Source: Archegozetes longisetosus
Lineage: Eukaryota > Arthropoda > Arachnida > Sarcoptiformes > Trhypochthoniidae
Direction of reading: 5' to 3'
DNA length: 64,000 bases
Assembly (NCBI GenBank): GCA_018873245.2
Contig: JAEMBT020000001.1
Span: 12,822,220 to 12,886,219 of the forward strand
The position numbers and the translations under genes were made by a program. Of the stretch, positions 46,682-59,225 are shown piece by piece. Each line of letters opens with the position of its first letter. The stretch's first letter is position 1. The notes beneath the pieces are model-generated. The model ran no database searches. It saw only the letters and a program-made list of their open reading frames with translations, and was not told the origin of the DNA.

Positions 46682-49276
46682 TTGAAGCTGAATTTACAAA
46701 ATTTTGAGAGATCATTTGGACTCGTGGTAGTTTCCATATTTGGGAGTAAGACAATTATTTTCACTTATTATCATCAAAAGGAAAGAAAACTGAGTGATAT
46801 AAACGAAGATGTTAGATCTTATCAAAAATATTTAATAAGACTTTCTTTACACAAAATCGGGAAATTAATTGCTTTAATCTTTCTATTGTATCAATTTATT
46901 GATTTAACTTATCATTATTATCAAAATGAAACAGTTATTATGTTAAAATATGAGATAGTACAACAAGCAATTCCTTCGATTACATTTTGTTTGGATTCTT
47001 CTCAGTATCAAAAACCGAATTCTAGTACTCATCAAAGAATATTTACTTCTATCGCAAATTCTATTGATTGTGACTACTCAAGAATAAATTCGTTCAACCC
47101 TGAAACTTTCATCAACTGTGAAGAAAAGTATCCGTTGCTAAAAACTGTTACACCTTTCTCTTCAAATTGCGTAACATTTCTCAGTCAATTATTTAGGAAC
47201 AATCAAACACTTAAATATTCAATAAATATTCAATTTATTATCAAGAATAAACTAAGACTACGTGGTCTCATACATAACTCGAGATCTCCACCAAATTTTT
47301 TTCAACACCCAATCATATTTAGTCCTGGATATATTTATTATATCGAATTATTTTCATTCAAAGAACATTTGTTAGAATTTCCTTATCAAACAAATTGTTT
47401 TGATTATCAGAAACATTTGATGCATTCTAAAGATTTTCATTCACAAGAGGACTGTTTCGTCAAACATTTAAAAGAAAAGGAAAATCAAAAGTGCAAATGC
47501 AATCGGAAATGGTTTTATAGTAAACTTGATTCAAATGACACAAAAATTTGCAACGATTCCAAATGTAATATCAAGTTAGATAGAAGAGATCTGAGCAAAG
47601 TTTGCAAAAAGAGTTGTTATAATGAATATTATGATACAAGAATTAAAGCTGAAGTCGAATATAAATATGCAGACGTATCATCGATACGCTTAGCTAAAGG
47701 AAGTGAACGAGAATTAATTCATTTTCATTATCCTAAAATGGATTTCATAACTTATGTTTGTTCTATTGGGTCATTATCTTCAATGTGGTTTGGGATAAGT
47801 TTTGCACAGTGTGCTCATATAATTGTCATCAATTTTATTGCATCATTGGGAAGAATATTTGAATTGTTGAAAAATAGTTATATAGTTGCTCTCTGTATGA
47901 ATTTGAATAGAAAAACAAACTTATATAAGTTATTTAAATATTCATTGTCTATAATATTTTTAATTCTCATGTCGCTACAGATCATTCAAGTTTTTGAGTT
48001 ATTTTTGAGAAATGATATTATAATACGTCTGGATATAGTTCATGCGAAGATATTACCCTTTACTAGATTAGGTTTTTTTCCTAATACAGAAGTCTACGCG
48101 AAAATAAAGCCAAATGTGGCTTTAAGAGAGAAGATAATAATGGAAAACAATACGATAAAAATCGGGCAAAAATATAAAATGATATGGGAACTATACAGTA
48201 GATATTTATTTGATATGCTACAACGTAGGGAAATTGAGCAATTATATTATACTGTCGGTTATAAAGATTTAATAAAATCTTGCAACATTATAAGTGGAAG
48301 TAATTATATTAACTGTTCTGAACCTAATATTAAACTTCATTTGTACAAAACAAACATGCTCTTCTATTTTGATTTTTTCGGGGAAAATAATGGTAGTGTT
48401 GAACAAGGAGTTCTTGATCATAATATTCAGGATAATTTGCATGAAGTAAGGTTTGAATTTGGAAGCGAAGGATGGGTAGCAGTCCATATTGTTTCCTCTA
48501 CACATAAATCGTACAGTACAAGTATTTTATATTTAAACAAGAATACAGAGAATAACATTCATTTTCATTCGTTTTCAATCAAAAATTTAAAAAATCCAGA
48601 ATATTTATGTGATGATGATATAAGTGATGATTATTTGATAAACCCTATAAGAGATAACTACTACGAAAAATGTTTGCTCAATTCAATTAAAAATAGTTTA
48701 ATTTGTATTCCTCTAAGACAAGTAAATGTTGTACTGGATTTGAAGGAAATCGAAACACAACAAATCAAATTTTGCAATCAAACAATAGAGCTAAATAACA
48801 CTATCATAAATCAATTCACAAGTGAATGTTATAAAAATTATTCGACTAAACGTAGTTGCAACTCAGTTGTACATGAGACATATATCAAGACATCATCGCA
48901 TAGAAATTCAACTAAACTTAACTTAGTTCCAATCAATTTCCCTCATTTCATTTTTATTGAGACTCCAAAATCAGATATCAATGAATTGATTTATAACTTG
49001 GGAGGCCTCATGAGTTTGTGGTTTGGTTTATCACCAGCTTCAATGATAGACTTACTTAAGAATATTCTTAATTCATTTAATAAATTCGGAATAAGCTTTG
49101 ATTCACTCAAAGTCTCTGTCAAAATATTTATAATTCATTTCATATTTAAATTCAAACAATCGTTTAAGTATTTGATCAATTTAACTATTGCTATAATATT
49201 ACTTTTTAAAAAATGTATAATTTATTTGACATATAAATTTTTGCAATTAATTATATATTTTCATAATTCGATTTGA
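46682..49276 (+). CDS. Tandem two-unit DEG/ENaC-like channel protein
   Basis: An 864-codon open frame holds two DEG/ENaC-like units in series. Unit 1: a membrane helix (about 61-80), a signature IPSITFC after it, a cysteine-rich ectodomain, and a second membrane segment with GSLSSMWFGIS (about 355-385). Unit 2: a helix (about 417-443), a second cysteine-rich ectodomain, and GGLMSLWFGLSPAS (about 770-790). Both keep the G-x-S selectivity-filter pattern. A further hydrophobic stretch ends the protein. DEG/ENaC subunits normally have one such unit in about 500-700 residues. The frame opens without ATG (first in-frame ATG is 46940, after helix 1). A splice acceptor near TTATTGAAG (46687) and an unseen 5' exon are therefore likely. 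It ends in TGA. A Na+ or proton-gated or peptide-gated channel in the plasma membrane is inferred. It could instead be two genes joined by lost signals. Confidence 0.75.
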   Translation: MKLNLQNFERSFGLVVVSIFGSKTIIFTYYHQKERKLSDINEDVRSYQKYLIRLSLHKIGKLIALIFLLYQFIDLTYHYYQNETVIMLKYEIVQQAIPSITFCLDSSQYQKPNSSTHQRIFTSIANSIDCDYSRINSFNPETFINCEEKYPLLKTVTPFSSNCVTFLSQLFRNNQTLKYSINIQFIIKNKLRLRGLIHNSRSPPNFFQHPIIFSPGYIYYIELFSFKEHLLEFPYQTNCFDYQKHLMHSKDFHSQEDCFVKHLKEKENQKCKCNRKWFYSKLDSNDTKICNDSKCNIKLDRRDLSKVCKKSCYNEYYDTRIKAEVEYKYADVSSIRLAKGSERELIHFHYPKMDFITYVCSIGSLSSMWFGISFAQCAHIIVINFIASLGRIFELLKNSYIVALCMNLNRKTNLYKLFKYSLSIIFLILMSLQIIQVFELFLRNDIIIRLDIVHAKILPFTRLGFFPNTEVYAKIKPNVALREKIIMENNTIKIGQKYKMIWELYSRYLFDMLQRREIEQLYYTVGYKDLIKSCNIISGSNYINCSEPNIKLHLYKTNMLFYFDFFGENNGSVEQGVLDHNIQDNLHEVRFEFGSEGWVAVHIVSSTHKSYSTSILYLNKNTENNIHFHSFSIKNLKNPEYLCDDDISDDYLINPIRDNYYEKCLLNSIKNSLICIPLRQVNVVLDLKEIETQQIKFCNQTIELNNTIINQFTSECYKNYSTKRSCNSVVHETYIKTSSHRNSTKLNLVPINFPHFIFIETPKSDINELIYNLGGLMSLWFGLSPASMIDLLKNILNSFNKFGISFDSLKVSVKIFIIHFIFKFKQSFKYLINLTIAIILLFKKCIIYLTYKFLQLIIYFHNSI

Positions 49277-49756
49277 TTAATACAATTGACATATTTCAAT
49301 TTGTTTATCAGAAAATTGATTATATATTATGGATACTGAACTACATTAGTTTATATTTGTAAATTTTGTGTTATTAAACTATAAGTTATTTTACTCATAT
49401 TTTAACTTGTTTTATTAAAATTATAGCTAAAATATACATGATTCCAAAGACCTTAATTTTTACTAATGAGCTTGACTTCAATAGTTTTATTGATGATGTA
49501 GTGACTGTGGTATTGAGAAAATTCTATAGAAAATTTGAAAAAAGTTCTTAATTAGAATACTTTTATATATTATTTATATCTACTAGAATTAAACAGTCAA
49601 AAAGTCAATAGGAAGCTACAAATTTGTTTTTAGTTCACTTGATTTATAAACATTTGAGTGAAAGTCAAATACAACGCTGTAGTAATGACTGAAAGGGGAT
49701 TTCTAACAGACTATGAGATTCTTGCCAATGCAAGCACCGTCACACCCCAGCAATAT
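49277..49756. other. 3' flank of the channel gene
   Basis: AT-rich, with ATTAAA near 49372 as a possible polyadenylation signal. Nothing else recognised. Confidence 0.35.
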
Positions 49757-50697
49757 ATATATCATTGGAAAGATCTTGAAGAGTAGATCAACTTTGTCTA
49801 TAGAATCAACCTGGCAGTTTGTGTCCTAAGGTCGCTAGAGGGCGAAAACTGTACACCCGCCCCAATAGAATATAGATATGATGTGGTTATGGTTTTTACT
49901 AAATCGACTATGCTGAATCTATATTTCGAGGTTTCATTATGACATCTCTTATAGCTACTGAGATGTGTGACCAGACCCTGGATTGAGTATTGGTCATAAT
50001 GGTTTTAGGGGAATGGTGGCCATCCAGGAACCCGCTAGGGGGGCCTGGACGGCTCAACCTCTGGGAGTGCCTGTTTAGACAAATGGCTGCTTATGCCAGC
50101 CCTGGACTGAGAGCAGGGGCTTGGTAAGGCAGTCAGCAGACCTCTCAGAGTTAACCATTCCTCCTGACTTTTTATTTAAAAGCCAAAGGGAGAGCGTACT
50201 GGGTGCCCACATTGCTGGTTACGCCAGCAATTTCCTTTCAGGTCGCGTTGGGTAAAACCCACTTTCCTAAATGTTCACTATTTTCCTATTATTTATGGTT
50301 TTGTCAAAAATCTATTATTTTTTATTAAACCATAGCAGTGGGTGCTGTGAGTACCTCATTATACAAGGATAATCTGGACTGCTAGTGGATGAGGGACTTA
50401 AAGAGCACACCTCCTTGCGGTGTCCCCCGGTAACACAGATTGTGACTAAGATGCTCTTTATTTACGTGTCTACTTTAAACTAGTAACTCACTCTATCTCA
50501 GTAAATATAAGAGATATCGAAATGCAACCTCGAAATATGGATTCAGCATGTCGATTTATTATAAAACCATAATCAGATCATATCTATATTCTATTGGGGC
50601 GGGTATACAGTTTTCGCCTTCTAGTGGCCTTAGGATACGAGGTGCCAAGTTGAGTCTATAGAGAAAGTTGGTCTACTCTTCAAGACCTTTCCAGTGA
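49757..50697. mobile_element. Fold-back element with GC-rich core
   Basis: The arms (about 49757-49985 and 50480-50697) are inverted copies. They share TTCTATTGGGGCGGGT, CAGTTTTCGCC, TGGAAAG and CTTGAAGAGTAGA blocks and their complements. The core (about 49985-50480) is near 50 percent GC, much higher than the region, with words such as GGGGGGCCTGGACGG and CCTTGCGGTGTCCCCC. No coding frame was recognised in the core. It may be a second insertion or a captured fragment. Confidence 0.7.
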
Positions 50698-51566
50698 TAT
50701 ACAGTTATCTCCAAATCTAACTAGGAGGGTAAAACATGTTATATTTCTGAAGCCTCTTGATGAAATTGTATGAAAATTTGCATGTACATACTTAAACTCC
50801 CCGATTGATAAATATCATGTTTGTTTTTGAAAACATTTAAATTGAGGGTGGTAATTCGACGATAATGTGAAATGAAAGAAATTTCATTGAAATTCATATA
50901 ATAAATCAAATTTAACTTAATTTTTGAATGAGTTATACAAATGATTGTCTGAAAACATTTGTAAACAAAGGATTGAGATTTTATTTAAACTGTTCAATAT
51001 GCCATTTAGTGTGGAGGAAAGGGAACTAAAGTTCCGAAAATTTATTAATATGAGAGCACAGTAAAGGAAAAGCTCTGCAATAATGACAGAGTGCGGTAAG
51101 TATTAAAATAATTATAAATTGATTTGTGTTTTAAATTACATTTACATGTTTTAGAAATAATAAAAATACATTTACGGAGATTGGAGGCGGTGAGACAGGC
51201 TGGTGGGGGTCATACGCGTTATTAATTTTTCGGAAATTAAATTTGAATTTATGTGATTTTCTTCAGAATACGGTTTTCTCCAAGTCTAACTAGGACGATA
51301 AAACAGACTATAATTCAGGGACCATAATACATATTCTAGCCAAATTTGACATGATCATGGACAAACTCCCCCGATTGATAAAACAATTTTAAATTTTAAA
51401 AAATGAGCAAGGATGAATGAGAAATTTAAATTTTAACGAAAAATGACATATTGTGAAATAGAAAAATATTATTTAGTTTTTATGTTTATTCAGTTTGTTT
51501 TCTTCGTTTGAAGAATAAGATATTAATCTATTTTTGATAAGATAAAAATAAAGTAATTGTAGAAAC

Positions 51567-52069
51567 TGTAGTTACATCTTTTAGGTGTCCTAAGTTTTTA
51601 GTTACAGTACAGGTAAATTTCCAATTGACTATGTATTGTTTACCTAAATTACAAGTATTTTGATGTAAGAATAATTTTTTCCATTGAGCTAAATATAGTA
51701 AGTTTAGGACATCAAAAAGAGTATAAAAGCAGAGGTGATTTCTTATTAAGAACAGTCTTATTTCTTACTTTGTACTGTAAAGTATGTAAGAATACTCTCT
51801 TACTCTGTACTTATAGTATGTAAGAAATCATCTCTTACTCTGTACTGTATAGTATGTAAGAAATCTCTCTTACTTAGTACTGTATGGTATGTAAGAAAAG
51901 TAATAGTTAATAACTGTTATTGTATCGATATATATATATATTTGTATTAATAAAAGAAGATTTCTATTAAAAGTAAGTTGTAACTTAATTTTCTACTAAA
52001 GCACAATTCTATCGAGTCCTATTAGACTCTCTGATAGAATTATAAGTAACTACGGATTGGGATCTTACA
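51567..52069 (+). mobile_element. LTR with short leader remnant
   Basis: The block starts TGTAGTTAC and ends GATCTTACA. Inside are TATAAAAGC (51722), a roughly 35-base tandem repeat (51763-51898) and AATAAA (51950), followed by TTGAGGCCCCCC and about 100 bases of possible leader. No coding part or second LTR was seen. It is a fossil of an LTR element of unresolved family, placed in the centre of the fold-back 50935-52536. Confidence 0.55.
51763..51898 (+). repeat. Tandem repeat, about 35-base unit, four copies
   Basis: Each unit starts TCTTACT and contains GTACTGTA-AGTATGTAAG. It lies in the LTR between the TATA box and AATAAA. Copies differ by a few bases. Confidence 0.85.
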
Positions 52070-52536
52070 TTGAGGCCCCCCGATTCCAATTCGTACAACT
52101 TGGACAAACACACACACACATGAAAGACTCTACAAAAAAACATTTAGATCGGGTCTTTCGTGTATAGATGATCCCTCGTCACAGAAATAAATGTGACAAT
52201 ATTTTGAAGAAAATGACATTAATTCAAATTTAATTTCCGAAAAATTAATAACGCGTATGACCCCCATCAGCCTGTCTCACCGCCTCCAATCTCCGTAAAT
52301 GTATTTTTATTATTTCTAAAACATGTAAATGTAATTTAAAACACAAATCAATTTATAATTATTTTAATACTTACCGCACTCTGTCATTATTGCAGAGCTT
52401 TTCCTTTACCGTGCTCTCATATTAATAAATTTTCGGAACTTTAGTTCCCTTTCCTCCACACTAAATGGCATATTGAACAGTTTAAATAAAATCTCAATCC
52501 TTTGTTTACAAATGTTTTCAGACAATCATTTGTATA

Positions 52537-53243
52537 GCGCCTCCTATCCACTCCATAATCGAGGGTACGCAAGCCACCCTAGTTTGACCTGTACATACAG
52601 TCGAAAAATTAAAAATTTCATATCAGTTAAAGGGTCATCATTTGAAGTTTGTTATCTGAAAAATTCAAATCGCTACGACTCGATGAAGGTAAGATATCGA
52701 AGAATCAAATTGATAGTCTTAAGCATAGTGAATCATAGAGTACTCACCTAGCGCTGCTTTAAATTGAGTTTATCACCTTTTTCAGTAGCCCCAAGTGTGG
52801 TGAGCTCAGATGAGATGATAAGGCTAAATTAACGATTAACTACCTATACGAAAAGGTCACATTCATGTAGAAACTTAAAGATTCAAGCTGTTGCAATTCA
52901 ATCATTAAATGATATCAGTTTTTTCAATTCAAATTTTCGTGCTTTAACTCATAATATCGAAATGATTTTATCCATGCATAATTTTATAAATTTGGAGCCA
53001 GAGCCCCATTAGTTTATATAGTTTATATATAGTGTATGGCAATATATTTTGCTAGAATAAAGACCAAATTTTTCATATATTTACTAATTTTATCAGTAAA
53101 AAGATTTGATAAAAATCGGCACCTCTCGAATTGGCTAGCTACCCATGTTAGAAATTTAAGCATATATTTTGTAAATTCTGACTTGAGAGCAAATTCTGGT
53201 AATAAAGATTATAAATTTATTAAAATTTAATTGGTTACAGCAT
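52537..53243. other. Intergenic, nothing recognised
   Basis: No supported exon; an open frame at 52473-52751 shows no motif and overlaps a repeat arm. Confidence 0.35.
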
Positions 53244-53720
53244 TTAATGCCAAAAGCATTTATTTAAAATGAATATATTCAGACGACAATCTATCTTTAA
53301 TAAAAGACTCTTAATTAATAAATGAGTTCGAGGACATTGTTCTGTACGAATACACTCCCCATCTGAACCCTGTCTTAAGTATCCCGTCTTACAAACACAT
53401 GCTAAGCGACAGTCTTTAGTACAGGGGCTGTAAATTAAATTTTAAAATAACTGAGATATAGTTCAAAAATATGTCCAAATAACTTTAATTACAAACCCTG
53501 TGTAGTTTTTATTCACACACAAAGTATGACATTCAACAGTTCCTGACTGACATCCCCATCATTCATAAGTTGCTACACACTCAGCTTTGGTCTCTAATTA
53601 TTTAAGAAAATTATTTAAAAATCAAGATAACTTGCATAAATTCTTAAGTTTACTTTCACATGAAGTGTATGTAGTTGAAAACAAAAGGAATAGCAATGCA
53701 AAAATAATTTTTGAGTTCAT
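53244..53720 (-). pseudogene. TIL-domain protease inhibitor, three exons, one in-frame TGA
   Basis: Exons on the minus strand are 53654-53720, 53497-53593 and 53244-53427, with GT-AG introns of 60 and 69 bases and matching phases (1 and 2). Exon 1 encodes a signal peptide (MNSKIIFALLFLLFSTTYTS). Exons 2 and 3 rebuild a trypsin-inhibitor-like domain with ten cysteines in the family spacing: AECV, WGC, VEC, TLC, then PCTKDC, ACVCKTGYLRQ, GEC and EQC. The only defect is a TGA between TYE and WGC. It occupies the position where the family usually has Trp, Tyr or Phe, and the nine-residue gap between the first two cysteines is correct only if the TGA counts as a residue. A tail of about 26 residues follows the domain. 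The ATG overlaps the TGA of the upstream DEG/ENaC relic (ATGA). The family blocks secreted serine proteases. It may be a very young pseudogene. Confidence 0.7.
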
Positions 53721-54982
53721 TTTCGAATCGCACAAAGAAAGAGAAACAATAAATTAAATAACGAAACATATATTGTGCGAAACTTTATTTTTAATCCAAT
53801 TTTGTTAGGAAAATCAAAATTTCGACCAACTGCGAGCATAATTAAATTGATTAAATGAAAAATTCTTGAAACTGATTGTATTGTATATTCAAATATATTA
53901 ATTCCAAACCACATCGAAAATAATGACAAAATTGAGCAAAAATATTCTGTACAGTCCATTTTTGGACTATGGCTATAATTTATTTCATTTACTGAAGGTT
54001 TCAAGATAAATATATAGATCATTCCCTTCAAATGATCCATTTTGTTTTTTCCTCTTATTGTTTGAGTATAATATCTATTAATGCAATTCTTCTTACAAAT
54101 ATTTCTCCAAATGTTCCTCTCAAACCTAATATTACAAGTTTTCTTCATACACAGAGTTGCGTTGAAATCATTGTAAGTGCTATAAAATCATTTTGAATGA
54201 CACTCACATTGTTTGAATTCTTTTTTCATCATATATTTGGTAATACAATCTTCTTGAGATTTATGTGCATTCTTCAAATCAGGAAATGAATCATAATCTT
54301 GACAATCGGTTTGATAAGGAAATGATAGTAATTTTTCATGAAAAACATTCAAACCAATAAAATAAACAAGGTCATCTCTCAAGCTGATAGAATCACCGAA
54401 TAAATTCGAAGGTGTTCTTATTCTATGAACTTTAAAACTAAATTGCGACATGTTGAAATTCTTCAAATGTTTCGATTGTATTAATGAGTCAATTCCAAAT
54501 GCTAATGCTTCTGTATTAGTAACTTTCGTGAGTTGACTTAAGTATGTGATACACAATGGGGCGAATGGTGTTAAGCTTATTATCGGTTCTGATACTTGTT
54601 CACAATATGTCCAGGTAGCATTTGAATCAAGCTTAGCTTTACACTTTATACTAGTATTTAATATGCTTAAAATTCTTTCATAATTTAAACTGTTTGATTG
54701 TGTTACAGGTAATCCATTGCATAACGTAAATGCTGGTATCTCTTGTCCTATTAGTTCTGATTTTATATCAATAACTGTTTCATAATTTAGATAATTTATA
54801 GTGAAATCGATTGTTTGATATAGTAGTAATATGAAAATGACGAATCTTGCGAATTTTCTTGTCAGTTTTAAGTGAAAAATTTGATGACATTGTTCGAATA
54901 GTTTCAGGTTGTTTGTTACAAACGAGAATAAATTATCTTCTCTCACATTTAATCTCATTATTGAATTCAAATTTATTGTCAA
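53717..54982 (-). pseudogene. Truncated DEG/ENaC paralogue with an in-frame TGA
   Basis: It is homologous to unit 1 of the channel at 46682: a helix (about residues 44-62, ARFVIFILLLYQTIDFTI), then YETVIDIKSELIGQEIPAFT followed by LCNG, and SLTPFAPLCITYLSQL. The second membrane segment reads SILSLFSMWFGIN. One frame runs through all of it apart from a single TGA after ECHSK. The intact paralogue reads CNRKWFYS there, so a Trp codon has become TGA. The filter Ser (GIS in the paralogue) is Asn here. The protein stops in what would be the first helix of unit 2, so the second unit is absent. The final TGA overlaps the ATG of the TIL gene. A pseudogene is most likely. Confidence 0.75.
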
Positions 54983-55138
54983 TAATACAAGACGCCTTAA
55001 GCCAAAAGGCGTATCAGATATTATTTATACAAATGTGAAGATCTCTAACATGTTAATTGAGCGCGAACTCAGTGTAGGGGTTTTAATGCGAACAATTATT
55101 CAAATTATTAATATTAAAGATAAGATTAAATGATTCAT

Positions 55139-55842
55139 TTAATCACAAAAATTAATATAACATCAAATATTTATTTTAATGAATATTGATACCGATAATT
55201 ATATTCTACCTATAATTAATTATAAGCTATTGATCGCATTGCATTAAGGCACAAATATTGAGAGTAATAACATCATAGCCGAACACAATTATTGTTTTGA
55301 TATAGATTTTATTGATTAAAGAGAGTTAGACAAAATCGAAGTATTGAGTATTAAAAGTCTTATAAGAAAAGACTGTATTTGTTCAAATGGGTGTAACAAT
55401 GCTGAATACTTTTACTATATATAGAATATATCAAACTTGGCGCTTGAATCCACTTTCAATTATTAAATTATTCCCTTAAATGTGAAAAAAAATCTAAGAA
55501 AATATTCGATATATCTTTTGACTTAAAGCGTCTCACATATATTTTTCATTGATAAGTTTTTATAAGTCTGTTATTCAAATGAATAATATAAAAGGGTGAT
55601 TCAGAAGTAAACGAAATCAAATTTATAAATTATATTTGCTTCACTGAGGTGTATTTCCACTTTAATACTAATATAAGAGTCATATCGATCTTATATTTTA
55701 AATATTCAGTCTATTAAAGAGTAATGTCTGAAATGTCTAAAAAATAATTGCAAAAATATCAGAAATAAAATGATTTCATATCAAGAAATAGATTCTATAG
55801 AGGGACTGATTATCGCAAAAAACTTTGCATATGTTTTTAGCC
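55139..55842. other. Intergenic, nothing recognised
   Basis: AT-rich flank between the DEG/ENaC relic and the hAT element; no supported feature. Confidence 0.4.
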
Positions 55843-55850
55843 TTAATACT

Positions 55851-57013
55851 AGTGATGAGCAGGTCCGAGTCTTCAGGTCTTTTTGAAAGACTCGAACCTG
55901 GGACCTGGACCTCTAACCCAGGACCCGGACTCAGACCTCTTGGAAAACTGAAGACCTGGACTCGGACTCGGACTCGGGACCTTGGTTCTTCAAGTCTTTA
56001 ACATTCGGGCCTCAAGACCCTGACTCCGATACAAAAAAAATCTGTAAGTGAAATATTCTGATAATGATTGGTTTTTATGCGAGGAATGAGTGACTTTTGA
56101 AACCATTCAAACAGGCAACAAACTTATATCACGATCTAAATATATAAGCATATGCTTAATTTTGCTAATTGTCAAACTTTTTATTAACAATTAAATGATC
56201 ACAATAATCCAAGTAACAGTTCGATTGAACCTTGTACTGAATATATGCTTTTGAAGTTTGATAAGTATAAAGATTTACTTGAAATTGATATCACAAAATT
56301 AGCTGCCATACTTGACCTTCGCTTGAAACTCTATTTCTCTGAGAATGATCAAACTGTAAAACAGGTATTTATTTTCTTCAATAAAAATTATCATCAAATC
56401 ATTCAAATTAAAATTGAAAGTTCAAATGTTTCGTTTGTCTTTAAATTTATAAAAATACAAGAATTGAAACATACGATGAAATTGAAAAGTATTTAAGTTT
56501 GCTTATCGTTGATTAGAGAACTGAGCCTTTGTTTTGGTGGAAAAAATTGTTTAGAATTTCCTTATCTTTCACAGTTTGCATTCGAAATACTTATTAGCAT
56601 CGAGTGTCCCTTCAAAACATGTATTTTCAAAACCTAGGAATTTGATCAGCAAAAAGAGAAGTTAATTGAGCGCTAATTCTGCTAGACCTTGCGTGTATCT
56701 CATTTCATGAATCCCTTATTTTGCAAGTTTAAAATAAATTATTAATATAATATTATTATTTATTGATCTTACTATCAATGATTTAATAAAAGTTAAAATT
56801 TTTGAATGATAATATTTTGTCTATTGTTTAAATTTAAGTTTTAAAGGGAGTCCGAGTCCATGACCTAAAGTCTTTATCAAAGACCCGGACTCGGACTCAG
56901 ACCTCTAGCTCAGGACCCGGACCTGGACTTCTGCCAAATATAAGGACTCGGACTTTAGGACCTCAGGTCCCAGGTCTTTAACCGTCTTGAGGTCCGGAGT
57001 CGCTCATCAGTAC
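55851..57013 (+). mobile_element. hAT element with 8-base target duplication
   Basis: The exact duplication TTAATACT flanks the element (55843-55850, 57014-57021). The ends share TGATGAGC in inverted order. The first about 180 and last about 170 bases are packed with GGACTCGGACTC, GACCCGGAC and GACCTGGAC words in both orientations. Such subterminal arrays are typical of hAT transposase binding sites. The interior keeps a relic of the transposase 3' part. Confidence 0.85.
56245..56640 (+). pseudogene. hAT transposase C-terminal relic
   Basis: The frame contains KYKDLLEIDITKLAAILDLR followed by LKLYF, matching the hAT block before the dimerisation domain (AAILDPR-K--F). After a shift it continues with EKYLSLPIVD and EPLFWWK, the start of the C-terminal dimerisation region. 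The N-terminal BED finger and the catalytic acids are gone. Stops and shifts occur downstream. Confidence 0.75.
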
Positions 57014-57124
57014 TTAATACTCTTCCGTAGAAATTCTAGCAGTTATCGAGTAAGGTAATCATCATTGAGCAGCCATATTTTCTCTCTGAAGCAGCTAAAA
57101 ATCTTAAATCAAATGCTGAGATTC

Positions 57125-59028
<1,904 letters not shown>

Positions 59029-59180
59029 GGAGTTGTCCAGAAGTGGTCAGGTTCGGGTCAAAAATGGTCAAGTGTAGTATCAAAATGTTCAGCTTGATGA
59101 ACTGAATCCAATGATATATCACACTTGGGGGTGGGCGGTCGGGAACCCCTTTAGACCCATTAGCCCGGATTCACCTGATT
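59029..59180 (+). repeat. Interspersed repeat, copy 2
   Basis: A direct, diverged copy of 5097-5240 sharing TGGTCAAGTGTAGTATCAAA and TATCACACTTGGGGGT. The order is conserved. It lies just upstream of the fold-back at 59226. Confidence 0.65.
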
Positions 59181-59225
59181 AGAATATTTACCATTGATTT
59201 AAGAGAGGTGAAATTATGTCACAGA

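Larger units (their letters stand above)
50935..52536. mobile_element. Fold-back with near-identical 330-base arms enclosing an LTR
   Basis: Arm 50935-51262 is mirrored almost without change at 52197-52536, so the duplication is young. Each arm holds an exon-like piece starting ATGCCATTTAGTGTGGAGG (MPFSVEERELKFRKF), interrupted by a stop, followed by a good splice donor (GGTAAGT). The centre contains an LTR (51567-52069). The segment 51272-51460 is a diverged direct copy of 50703-50890 outside the left arm (TCTAACTAGGA, then CCCCGATTGATAAA). Confidence 0.75.

Noticed and set aside
52473-52751. 92-residue open frame
   Set aside because: Overlaps the right arm of a fold-back and shows no motif or splice context.
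53244-54982. A changed genetic code with TGA as Trp
   Set aside because: Other genes here use TGG for Trp and TGA as a normal stop (glycosyltransferase, two-unit channel).
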